Shown in pieces: positions 56,701 to 64,000 of a stretch of 64,000 bases of DNA. The notes below the pieces were generated by a model. It was given only the letters and a program-made list of their open reading frames with translations, searched no databases and was not told the DNA's origin. The first letter of the stretch is position 1. Each line of letters starts with the position of its first letter. The translations under genes and the position numbers were made by a program. Source of the DNA: Leucothrix arctica (lineage in GTDB: Bacteria; Pseudomonadota; Gammaproteobacteria; Thiotrichales; Thiotrichaceae); contig NZ_QGKL01000035.1 of the NCBI RefSeq assembly GCF_003172895.1, forward strand, positions 210,328 to 274,327, read 5' to 3'.

Positions 56701-59700
56701 GGAAAATTAGTATTAAGCAGTATTATTGGAGATGACCGCTTTAACCTTTTTGGCAGTAGCAATGAAGGTAAGTTCGGTAGCTATAGAGCGAATCCATATT
56801 ATATTGAAGCAGGAAGGAATAGTGTTGTTTTAGATAGTTGTATCGTAATTGATGAGCAACAGATTGCTAGTTTGATTAGTGTCACGGGAACTATTGTTGA
56901 TGGAGATGGAAACCCTGTTCCCAGCGTTAGTATTGACGTGTATGAGAAAGACAGCTCTCCATCGCTCGGTGTTAATCGTAGTTTGTATCACTTACAAACT
57001 ATTCAGTCAGATGAGAGCGGCAGATATTTATTAAGCTTTGATAGTAACAACCTCTCTGCAATCGAGGTTGCCTTGTTCGGTGACAAACAGATAACTCTTA
57101 AAGCGGAGGGGTTAGGTAAACAGGGTGATATAGACGTTACTTTAACTAATGATGCTTCGAGCTATGAAGTTAATCTACCTGTGTATCCTCAAACCCCTCC
57201 TGTAGCAAATGCCGGTGCTGACCAAGTTATTTACGAAAATACCACTGTCACTTTAAATGCAGATCGAAGTTATGACCTTGATGGACCGATAGATAGTTTT
57301 GAATGGAGGGAAGGCGGTGAAGTTATCAGCTCCGCCAGTTCGACTAGTAAGTTGGAGTACTCCCCAACAGTTGTGGGGGAACATCGCCTTGTTTTGACCG
57401 TAACTGATCAACAGGGCAAGAAAGCTAGTGATGAAGTAACTGTTCGTGTTGCTCCCTCAGAGTTTGAAGTATTTGCTGAAGCTGGAGCCGACCAGACAGT
57501 GTTGTTAGGAAGTAATATATCATTAGACTCGGCAGGTAGCAGGCATATTGAAAGTGGGGATTTTTATCAAAGAGTCTGGTCTATTGGTGGAGAACAAGTT
57601 TGTCAGTCATTGTCACGCTATTGTTATACTGGGTTAGGTTTGGGGGTTCACAAAGTAACCCTAACAATTACATCTAGCTCTGGAGAAAAAAGTCAAGATA
57701 GCCTGCTGGTGACAGTTATTGGTTTAAATCCACCTGTTGCTCTGGCTGGCGATGACCAAGTTGTATTTAAAGGCCGAAATCTGGTCTTAAGAACCTTGAG
57801 TTATGTCGTCAATGGTTCGGTTTCAAAACATCAATGGAGTATGAATGGTGAGTTGATATGTGATGTCCCTTCTTCGATAAGGGCCTGTGATTTCGATTCT
57901 ACAAATTTACCTGTGGGTGAGTATGTGGTTACCCATACAATAATTGACTCAAATGGCTTAAGTGCTTCTGACGATGTGAGAGTAACTGTAAAGGAAACGG
58001 GTATAGGTACTGTGTATGCAGGGACTGATTTGATGGCTTTTTCTGGAGTACCGTTTACTTTAAATGGCTATTATAGTGTTCTTGATAGTTATGGTAGTGA
58101 GTTTAGTTGGGAAAGCCAAGAAGGTGTAATTTGTAACTCTCAAAACTGTAGTGATATTGTGTTCCCCGAGGGGGGGTACATACTTACATTTAGTGCTAAA
58201 GATGGAAATGGCTTCGATGCTTTAGATACTGTTAAATTAACAGTAGTAAATAGAGAGTTACATGATAACCCTATTGATGCTGGTCCAGATAGAACGCTGT
58301 TTAGAGGACAATTTACTGGTTATGACCCAACATATACAAACGGTAGTTTGTTTGGTTCTTGGTACAAAGATGGTGCTGCATTAACTTATCAAAAGTTGAT
58401 AGATTTACCGCTGGGCAGTCACTTTTTAACCTTAAGAGGTGCATATCGAGATAATGGTGATAACCTAGTTGAAGCTGAGGATGATGTAGTTATCACAATC
58501 GTGCCAAGATACTCATATGCGTATCTTGCCGATGACCAAGAAATTCTCCAAAGCGAGACTGCTATTTTATCAGCATCTTGGCGTACATTACCGCAAACAA
58601 TGCTGGGCACTTGGTTTCATGCTGATGGCACTTCAATCTGTAGTTCTCAGCGGACTCTCTTGACAACATGTTATGTTGAACCATCGAGTTTAAGTGTTGG
58701 TGAGCATGTCTTCACTTTTGAACATACCGATAACTATGGTAGCCCAGCAAAACGATATATAACTAAGGTAACGGTTCTTCCTAATCAGTCACCACGTATT
58801 TATGCTGGTATAGATCGGGTGATTAGTGTTGGTGAGTCAGTAAGGTTTTCACCAATAACCGTTGGTTATGGTGTATATGATCTGATATCTAGTAGTAGCT
58901 CCCTCGTTGCTAATGATTCTCAAAATTATGTTATCGAGTTTAAGTGGGAAGAAGGAGATACCCTGCATTGTGATACTAAAAGCTGCATTATCGAAGACTT
59001 ACCCATCGGGACACATGTAATTACTCTGACGGGTACTGATAACAATGGTATGAGCAGTAGTGACCAAATTACTGTCGAAGTTCAAGACAGTGTGCTATCG
59101 GCAGATGCGGGATTGGATCAGTCAATATTTGAAGGGGAGTCCGTAACTCTAAAGACTGGTCTTAGCCCTGGAGCGATTACATCTTATAAATGGCATACCG
59201 CAGACACAATCTATTGTGAAAATGATATTGAATGTGAAATCAACAACCTTCCTATCGGCGCAAACGAAATAACCTTAACTATTCTGCGTGATGATGGCGC
59301 TGAGTCTAGCGACGTTGTAATGGTGAATGTTATAGATCTCGACTTATCCAATAGCTTTATTGTTTCAGCAGGAGTAGATAAGCAAGTCACTTCTGGGGAG
59401 GGTATTACGCTCGATGGAAGTAAGAGTCATAACTTCTATGCTGACATGGTTAAATTTGAATGGTTTAAGGGTGGACAGCTTCTTGCTACTGGCCAAACTA
59501 GTTATGTTCAGAGCTTATCGTTGGGTGTAAATGAAATTACCCTAAAAGTGACAGACAGCAACAATGTAATAAAACAAGATACCGTCTTAATTTCGGTTGG
59601 AGACGCAGAGAATAGTTTAATTGCAGTAGCAGGTGATGACCAAATTGGCTTAGAAGGTGCAACGGTTACACTTGACGGTTCTGCTAGTTTTGATCCTAAC

Positions 59701-62700
59701 GGAGAGATTGTTAGCTACGAATGGTCAAAACAGAATATTGTAATTTCTGATCAAGTAGTACTCTCAATGGAGAGCCTTGCGATTGGCTTACATACTTTTG
59801 CTTTGAAGGTTACTGATAATGAAGGCAATGTAGCATCCGACACTGTAAATGTAAGTATTGAGGTCGTTTCAACGGTTGTGGCTCCAGAAGTAACTATACA
59901 TTCACCTGAGAAGTTAACTATTATTACTGCTCCAACAGAAATTGTGGCCAGTATTAACGATAGTAATCTAGATAGTTGGACTTTATCTTATCGCTCTAGC
60001 GAGCAGCTAGGTGCAGAGACTATTGTTATTGCTCAAGGCACTCAGGCTGTTACTAATCAAGTGCTTGCTACTTTTGACCCTAGCCAATTAATCAATGGTC
60101 AATACACGCTTGAGTTAATAGCAATAGATAAAAGCAACCTTACGACAACTGAAACATTAGACTTACTTGTAGAAGGCGACCTAAAAGTCGGCAACTTCTC
60201 CGTCACCTTCGAAGACGTCAACATCCCGCTAGCGGGAATACCAATCGTCGTTACCCGTACTTACGACTCACGTCAAAAAGATCAAGACCTTGACTTCGGT
60301 TATGGCTGGAGCATTGACTATCAAAATGCACGTGTCCAAGAGTCTCGTCCAATAGGTCTCTCATGGGAGCTTAACCAGTACTCCGCCGGTTTCTTTGATA
60401 ACTGGTGTGTTGAGCCAAATGGCGACCCTATTGTTAGCGTAACTTTGCCTAGTGGTCGCGTAGAAAAATTCGTTGCTAAAGCAAGCCCTAGTTGCCAGCA
60501 AATCACTCCTGCGTTGGATGTTGGAATTGTATTTGAGCCATTGTCTGGTACTTCATCAACACTCGTGCAGACAGACTACAGTACCGTTCGTATTGTAAAT
60601 GGTAACTTAGTTGATTTGACTGATCCGAGTGTAAACGTTGACCCAAACAACTACCAACTAACCACCGCTGACGGCTATATCTACGACCTTGAACAAGGGT
60701 TCAATATCCGTAAAGTCACCGAGCCAAGCGGTCAGTCACTTACCTTCACAGGTGATGGAGTTCTTCACAGCACAGGTGCAAGTGTTAGTTTCACCCGCGA
60801 TGAGAACGGCAACATCAGCGCAATCACACTGCCCGATGAAACCCAGATCACCTATGAGTATGATACAGACGGAAACCTAATAGCGCACAAAGACCAGCTC
60901 GATAATGCCACCACGTTTGCCTATAACAGTGAACATGGCTTAGTTGATATTCTTGATCCTCGTGGTGTACGTGTTACGCGTAATGAATACGACGAAGCAG
61001 GGCGCTTAGTGGCTCAAATAGATGCAGATGGCAACCGTATTGAGTTCACCCATAACCTTGGCAGTAACACCGAGATCGTCCAAAATCGCCGAGGCTTTAC
61101 TCAAGTCTTCAGCTATGACGGTATGGGAAATATCCTCGCAGAAACTAATGGCGCAGGCGAAACCACTACACGAACGTATGATGACAACTTCAATGAACTG
61201 TCGCGTACTGATGCACTGGGTAACACCAGTACAGGGACTTATGACGACAAGCGTAACCAGCTCAGCGATACAGATGCCCTAGGCAACATCACAAGTTATA
61301 CCTATAACAACAACAGCAAGCCGTTAACCATCACCAACCCTGATGGTACAGTAGGCATCACCAACGTCTATGATGGTAAAGACCAGCTTACCTCCCTGAC
61401 TAACGCACTGGGTGAAACCACCAGCCTAAACTATGGCACGTGGTCTACCAGCCCAACAGAAATGGTTGATGCCGTCGGCACGCAAATGCAGATGACCTAC
61501 AACCCCTTCGGTCATGTGCTCACAGAAACCAATGCCAATGGCGTCAAAACCACCAACGGCTATGATGTCTACACGGCAATGGGACGCAAAACTAGCGAAA
61601 CCACCAGCCGTACCGATGCTCAAGGTGTCACGCACTTACTCACTACCCGTTACGAGTACGATGCTAAAGGCCGAGTGATTAAAACCACCGACCCAATGGG
61701 CCGCGTTACCGAAACAGAGTACACCGTCTTTGGGCAAGAAGCCGCGACTATCGACGCCGTTGGCCGTCGTACCGAGTACAGCTACAACGCGCGTGGACTG
61801 ATGGAACAGATGACGTACCCAGATGGCACTACCAGCCAAATGGACTACGACCCTGAAGGCAATAAAATCAGCGAAACAGACCGCGCGGGTCGCACCACCT
61901 TAATGGAGTACGATGCAGCCAATCGCCTGATCAAAACCACCTACCCAGACGGCAGCACCAGCCAAAGTGAATACGATGCGGCGGGTAGAATGATCGCTGC
62001 AATCGATGCGTTGGGTAATCGTACCCAATACACCTTAGATGCCGCTGGCCGACAAATTGCTGTTACTGACGCTTTGGGTAACATTACCCAGTATGGCTAT
62101 GACCAACGTGGTAATCGCATCAGCATGACCGATGCAAATAACAGTACCACCAACTACATCTTTGATCTAAGCGACCGATTGATCGAAACACACTTTGCGG
62201 ATGGCACGACCAGCAGCACCGTTTATGACGTCAGAGGCCGCAAAACCAGCAGCACCGACCAAGCGGGCAACACCACCTTCTACGAATACGACGGTGTGGG
62301 TAACCTCACCAAAGTCATCAACGCACTCGGTCACGAAACCAGCTACAGCTACGATGAGCAAAACAACAAGCTCACGCAAACCGATGCAGAAGGCCGCACC
62401 ACCCATTGGAGCTATGACAACCTCGGTCGTGTCACTAGCCGTACTCTACCTATGGGACAGGTTGAAACCTTTGAATATGACGTATCGGGCAACCGCATTG
62501 CGCATACGGACTTTAAAGGTCAACGTACCGATACTGAGTACGACATCAACAACCGTCCGATACTTCAAACAATTGCGGGAACGATTACCAAAAGTTGGAC
62601 GTATGACGCAGTTGGTCAAGTACTCAGTGCTGACCAAGACGGTGATATCACCCGTTATAGCTATGACTCACTTGGAAGACTACTCACTGAGACAAAGCCT

Positions 62701-64000
62701 AGCAGCATTGTCCTAAGCTACCAATACGACCTGTCAGGTAATAAAACACAGTTCATCACTGAGCAAACCGACGCGAGTCAAGTCATCACGCGTTACACCT
62801 ATGATGGGCTTAAACGTTTAGATACAGTAACGGATACTGAAGGTGGTGTGACTCAGTACACTTACGATGCCGTTGGCAACCGTGAGTCAATCACTCAGCC
62901 TAACGGCACTCAGGCAAGCTATCACTACAACAGCCTAAACCGCCTGACTGAGTTGCAGCACAAGACCGCTGATGGGGCGTTACTCGACACCTTTACCTAC
63001 CAACTCAATGCCACGGGTCAACGAACGTCGATTACCGATGCAGACGGCACACTCAGCCGCTATCAGTACGATGCGATTCATCGCCTAGATGCGGAGGAAG
63101 TGACTGACTCTAGCGCCACTGTGACCCACACGGCTAGCTATGAATACGACAACATCGGTAATCGTACGCAAGGTGTGGTCAACGGTATTACTACGGCCTA
63201 CACCTACGATGATAATGACCGACTGACGCAGCAAGGTGGCGAACACTACCGCTACGATGATAATGGCAGTACGCTGGAAATGACCATTGACGGCACAGTC
63301 ACTGTTTATCAATACAATGCACTGAATCAACTTATTGAGGTAGAAACACGCGAAGCAGGCGTCATTACCGACACACTACGTTATACCTATGACATTAACG
63401 GCATCCGTACTAGTTCGCAGAAAAACGGCACAGACACCCGCTTCGTCATTGATAACAACCAAGCCTACGCACAAGTGGTGCAAGAGCAGGATGCAACGGG
63501 CCAAATCCAAGTCAACTACCTCTACGGCGACGACCTACTGCAACAGCAGCGCGATACTGATACGAGCTACTATCACTACGATGGTTTAGGTAGTACACGC
63601 CTACTCACCGATAGTAGCGGCACGCTCACTGACCGCTACCGCTATGATGCCTTTGGTGAAGACCTAGAAACACTTGGTAACACCGTAAACCGCTACCGAT
63701 TCACGGGAGAACAATACGACGCCAACCTCGCGTTCTACTATCTTCGTGCCCGTTACTACAACCCGCACCAAGGGCGATTCACCCAGCAAGATACATGGAT
63801 GGGGAATAACTCAGATCCGATTACCTTGCACAAGTACCTGTATGCGAATGCTAATCCGGTGAATATGGTTGATCCGACGGGGATGTTTAGTCTGGGGAGT
63901 GTGAGTGCAGCGAGCAATATTCGCTCAACACTCGCTAATATTCAGATCGATGTTGGACTAAATCTACTTGATGCAGCGCTAGATCCTGATAGTGCAGGTG
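53740..64000 (+). CDS. Giant secreted RHS/YD-repeat protein with cadherin- and PKD-like domains, open at window end
   Basis: A single frame runs from ATG 53740 (GGGAATG upstream) to the window edge without a stop: at least 3,420 residues. Order: signal peptide (cut near LYANTP); a WPPNHKFTQISISGVVDPDGD domain; three tandem-95/cadherin-like domains (about 54250-55065); alternating PKD-like and tandem-95 domains to 55850; a carboxypeptidase-regulatory-like domain (GKVVDQVGAYIPNAQVEL); about ten PKD-like domains (57200-59880); an Ig-like domain; an RHS N-terminal region (GNFSVTFEDVNIPLAG) from 60180; many YD repeats; and the RHS core (YYLRARYYNP...GRF, YANANPVNMVDPTGM). RHS proteins encapsulate and release a C-terminal toxin; here the tip begins about residue 3383 and lies outside the window. 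The toxin, immunity gene and secretion route are unseen. Confidence 0.9.
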   Translation, partial: MPLQMIRRLLVSFGFVLSAINPVALYANTPINNLAPDCNSAFPSPLSKIWPPNHKFTQISISGVVDPDGDAVSTQIQCIKQDEPLNSTGDGNTAYDGYGVGTSSAFIRNERKGNGNGRVYHVSYLATDSQGASCGGTVQVSVPKSKKKEAVDDGSIYDSVDNNEANCGVVEVNNPPISTNLFVELNEDQSAVIELLASDADGDVLSYAVDQQPKHGALEGTAPNLIYIPNENFSGSDDFTFKANDGELESLSAKVDIVVAPQNDAPKVENQSFDTNEDVGFPITLLGSDIDSDTLSFTVVSTASNGAVTGIAPNLYYQPEPNFNGTDSLSYSVSDGQVSSDLGVVTINVAPVNDKPTANAENLEIEEDTLLLITLTGEDVDGTLLTYSVIDQPSHGVLSGVAPNLIYTANENFNGVDSFQFQVDDGTDSSDLATVSITVLPVNDLPTVNAGEDRSILEGGVLTLLATASDVDGQVVAQQWLSGETELGNNLSLDVSSLLVGTHLFTVIVTDNEGATATDRVSVTVEALPNTPPVAESVAITLDEDGSKSFMLLAADAESDDLTFSVIQNPTYGKVSGEAPDLVYTPVDNYFGSDTIAFKVNDGQADSETAYINLEIRPVNDAPVVETSSSQTVLETESVTLKATAYDIDGTIVSLQWMNSDTVIANEGTTVVSGLSLGSHTFTIEAKDDSGAVARDSIVVTVNKNTSLPGSLSGKVVDQVGAYIPNAQVELATGELVVTNSYGEYLFSTVLPMERAVVTASHYSFLQNSEITQVSSENESIQNIVLSRPKIVKSFDTQEGAQITSDGMEIVLPSGDYKNALGESYSGNLTLSASYFPVTTEEGQNEFPGDNRAVNNEGVVGELVSYGFTKLELEDDNGNPINLSDGQEITISIPADEGLDKPSTIPMWYYDTDQGLWVEDGAATYDPLTKSYRTAIDRVATWNLDKYLDVSSLEVCIEDTNGNPVEGYVGLEPTNGSWRKLSKTNEIGKLVLSSIIGDDRFNLFGSSNEGKFGSYRANPYYIEAGRNSVVLDSCIVIDEQQIASLISVTGTIVDGDGNPVPSVSIDVYEKDSSPSLGVNRSLYHLQTIQSDESGRYLLSFDSNNLSAIEVALFGDKQITLKAEGLGKQGDIDVTLTNDASSYEVNLPVYPQTPPVANAGADQVIYENTTVTLNADRSYDLDGPIDSFEWREGGEVISSASSTSKLEYSPTVVGEHRLVLTVTDQQGKKASDEVTVRVAPSEFEVFAEAGADQTVLLGSNISLDSAGSRHIESGDFYQRVWSIGGEQVCQSLSRYCYTGLGLGVHKVTLTITSSSGEKSQDSLLVTVIGLNPPVALAGDDQVVFKGRNLVLRTLSYVVNGSVSKHQWSMNGELICDVPSSIRACDFDSTNLPVGEYVVTHTIIDSNGLSASDDVRVTVKETGIGTVYAGTDLMAFSGVPFTLNGYYSVLDSYGSEFSWESQEGVICNSQNCSDIVFPEGGYILTFSAKDGNGFDALDTVKLTVVNRELHDNPIDAGPDRTLFRGQFTGYDPTYTNGSLFGSWYKDGAALTYQKLIDLPLGSHFLTLRGAYRDNGDNLVEAEDDVVITIVPRYSYAYLADDQEILQSETAILSASWRTLPQTMLGTWFHADGTSICSSQRTLLTTCYVEPSSLSVGEHVFTFEHTDNYGSPAKRYITKVTVLPNQSPRIYAGIDRVISVGESVRFSPITVGYGVYDLISSSSSLVANDSQNYVIEFKWEEGDTLHCDTKSCIIEDLPIGTHVITLTGTDNNGMSSSDQITVEVQDSVLSADAGLDQSIFEGESVTLKTGLSPGAITSYKWHTADTIYCENDIECEINNLPIGANEITLTILRDDGAESSDVVMVNVIDLDLSNSFIVSAGVDKQVTSGEGITLDGSKSHNFYADMVKFEWFKGGQLLATGQTSYVQSLSLGVNEITLKVTDSNNVIKQDTVLISVGDAENSLIAVAGDDQIGLEGATVTLDGSASFDPNGEIVSYEWSKQNIVISDQVVLSMESLAIGLHTFALKVTDNEGNVASDTVNVSIEVVSTVVAPEVTIHSPEKLTIITAPTEIVASINDSNLDSWTLSYRSSEQLGAETIVIAQGTQAVTNQVLATFDPSQLINGQYTLELIAIDKSNLTTTETLDLLVEGDLKVGNFSVTFEDVNIPLAGIPIVVTRTYDSRQKDQDLDFGYGWSIDYQNARVQESRPIGLSWELNQYSAGFFDNWCVEPNGDPIVSVTLPSGRVEKFVAKASPSCQQITPALDVGIVFEPLSGTSSTLVQTDYSTVRIVNGNLVDLTDPSVNVDPNNYQLTTADGYIYDLEQGFNIRKVTEPSGQSLTFTGDGVLHSTGASVSFTRDENGNISAITLPDETQITYEYDTDGNLIAHKDQLDNATTFAYNSEHGLVDILDPRGVRVTRNEYDEAGRLVAQIDADGNRIEFTHNLGSNTEIVQNRRGFTQVFSYDGMGNILAETNGAGETTTRTYDDNFNELSRTDALGNTSTGTYDDKRNQLSDTDALGNITSYTYNNNSKPLTITNPDGTVGITNVYDGKDQLTSLTNALGETTSLNYGTWSTSPTEMVDAVGTQMQMTYNPFGHVLTETNANGVKTTNGYDVYTAMGRKTSETTSRTDAQGVTHLLTTRYEYDAKGRVIKTTDPMGRVTETEYTVFGQEAATIDAVGRRTEYSYNARGLMEQMTYPDGTTSQMDYDPEGNKISETDRAGRTTLMEYDAANRLIKTTYPDGSTSQSEYDAAGRMIAAIDALGNRTQYTLDAAGRQIAVTDALGNITQYGYDQRGNRISMTDANNSTTNYIFDLSDRLIETHFADGTTSSTVYDVRGRKTSSTDQAGNTTFYEYDGVGNLTKVINALGHETSYSYDEQNNKLTQTDAEGRTTHWSYDNLGRVTSRTLPMGQVETFEYDVSGNRIAHTDFKGQRTDTEYDINNRPILQTIAGTITKSWTYDAVGQVLSADQDGDITRYSYDSLGRLLTETKPSSIVLSYQYDLSGNKTQFITEQTDASQVITRYTYDGLKRLDTVTDTEGGVTQYTYDAVGNRESITQPNGTQASYHYNSLNRLTELQHKTADGALLDTFTYQLNATGQRTSITDADGTLSRYQYDAIHRLDAEEVTDSSATVTHTASYEYDNIGNRTQGVVNGITTAYTYDDNDRLTQQGGEHYRYDDNGSTLEMTIDGTVTVYQYNALNQLIEVETREAGVITDTLRYTYDINGIRTSSQKNGTDTRFVIDNNQAYAQVVQEQDATGQIQVNYLYGDDLLQQQRDTDTSYYHYDGLGSTRLLTDSSGTLTDRYRYDAFGEDLETLGNTVNRYRFTGEQYDANLAFYYLRARYYNPHQGRFTQQDTWMGNNSDPITLHKYLYANANPVNMVDPTGMFSLGSVSAASNIRSTLANIQIDVGLNLLDAALDPDSAG
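57200..59880 (+). repeat. Array of about ten PKD-like domains
   Basis: Each unit opens with an A-G-x-D-Q/R type strand (NAGADQVIYENTTVTL, EAGADQTVLLGSNISL, LAGDDQVVFKGRNLVL, DAGPDRTLF, ADAGLDQSIFEGESVTL, VAGDDQIGLEGATVTL) and ends L-x-V-T-D-like. Spacing is about 85-95 residues. Six consecutive units carry a cysteine pair. They would form a long rod before the RHS shell. Confidence 0.8.
60770..63650 (+). repeat. YD-repeat region of the RHS protein
   Basis: The translation is a run of short units with a G-x-x-x-x-Y-x-Y-D-x-x-G-R/N-pattern, for example YEYDTDGNLIAH, YEYDAKGRVIKT, YDAAGRMIAAIDALGNRTQY and YSYDSLGRLLTE, spaced about 20-22 residues. It forms the beta-cocoon shell of RHS proteins. 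Composition changes at 60180, with more C-ending codons than the upstream half. Confidence 0.88.

Noticed and set aside
62195..62716. A 173-residue forward open frame inside the YD-repeat region
   Set aside because: It is the +2 shadow of the long RHS frame, with threonine/serine-rich low-information sequence and no ribosome-binding site. The main frame translates into clean YD repeats.

Overview
The window reads as one contiguous chromosomal segment of a Gammaproteobacterium of moderate, slightly AT-rich composition. It carries the maf-yceD-rpmF-plsX-fabH order, lptE directly after leuS, DUF1820, a lone recC and a GlyGly-CTERM tail. A marine Thiotrichales-type organism (Leucothrix/Thiothrix/Cocleimonas-like) is my best guess, from overall feel only; no 16S gene is present. 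No CRISPR array, insertion sequence, integrase or replication origin was seen.

Layout. 1-7.8 kb: housekeeping block maf (partial), yceD, rpmF, plsX, fabH, uvrC, pgsA, then fbp on the other strand and a small-molecule kinase. 7.9-12.1 kb: leuS-lptE-DUF1820, two identical tRNA-Ser(UGA) genes made by a tandem duplication of about 177 bp, and a tiny lipoprotein. 12.2-20.4 kb: a haem-oxygenase-like protein, an orphan GlyGly-CTERM tail, DUF72, ybaK, an RhlE-type helicase, cysH with a small thioredoxin-like partner, ribA, a PLP enzyme and a membrane-anchored amphipathic protein. 20.5-28.7 kb: an unusual fusion of an EEP-family nuclease with an EndA-type nuclease, an SMR transporter, a GGDEF/EAL protein and recC. 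28.7-34.3 kb: an outer-membrane barrel, a DsbD-like protein paired with a redoxin, and three small uncharacterised envelope proteins. 34.3-37.2 kb: a frameshifted STAND-like NTPase with near-identical TPR units. 37.4-45.7 kb: an Ldh-family oxidoreductase, a small heat-shock protein with a sigma-32-like promoter, a YdjM-type membrane protein, and a response regulator and histidine kinase that bracket a FIST plus GGDEF/EAL pair. 45.8-51.2 kb: a tightly overlapping seven-gene membrane-lipid modification operon around a cyclopropane-fatty-acid synthase. 51.3-53.6 kb: a renalase-like flavoprotein, a second redoxin and murI. 53.7-64.0 kb: the first 3,420 codons of one giant secreted protein (cadherin/tandem-95 and PKD-like domains, then YD repeats and an RHS core), still open at the window end.

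How the genes work together. Phospholipid synthesis (plsX, fabH, pgsA) and acyl-chain modification (cfa operon) are both present. Thiol chemistry recurs (cysH with its thioredoxin-like partner, DsbD with redoxin, a second redoxin). Cyclic-di-GMP and two-component signalling form one compact block. The main candidates for something new are the double-nuclease fusion, the frameshifted STAND/TPR gene, the two-component bracket around the FIST module, and the giant RHS protein with six consecutive cysteine-paired PKD-like domains and a sharp composition change where the RHS half begins. All calls rest on reading motifs and gene order; no database search was run.
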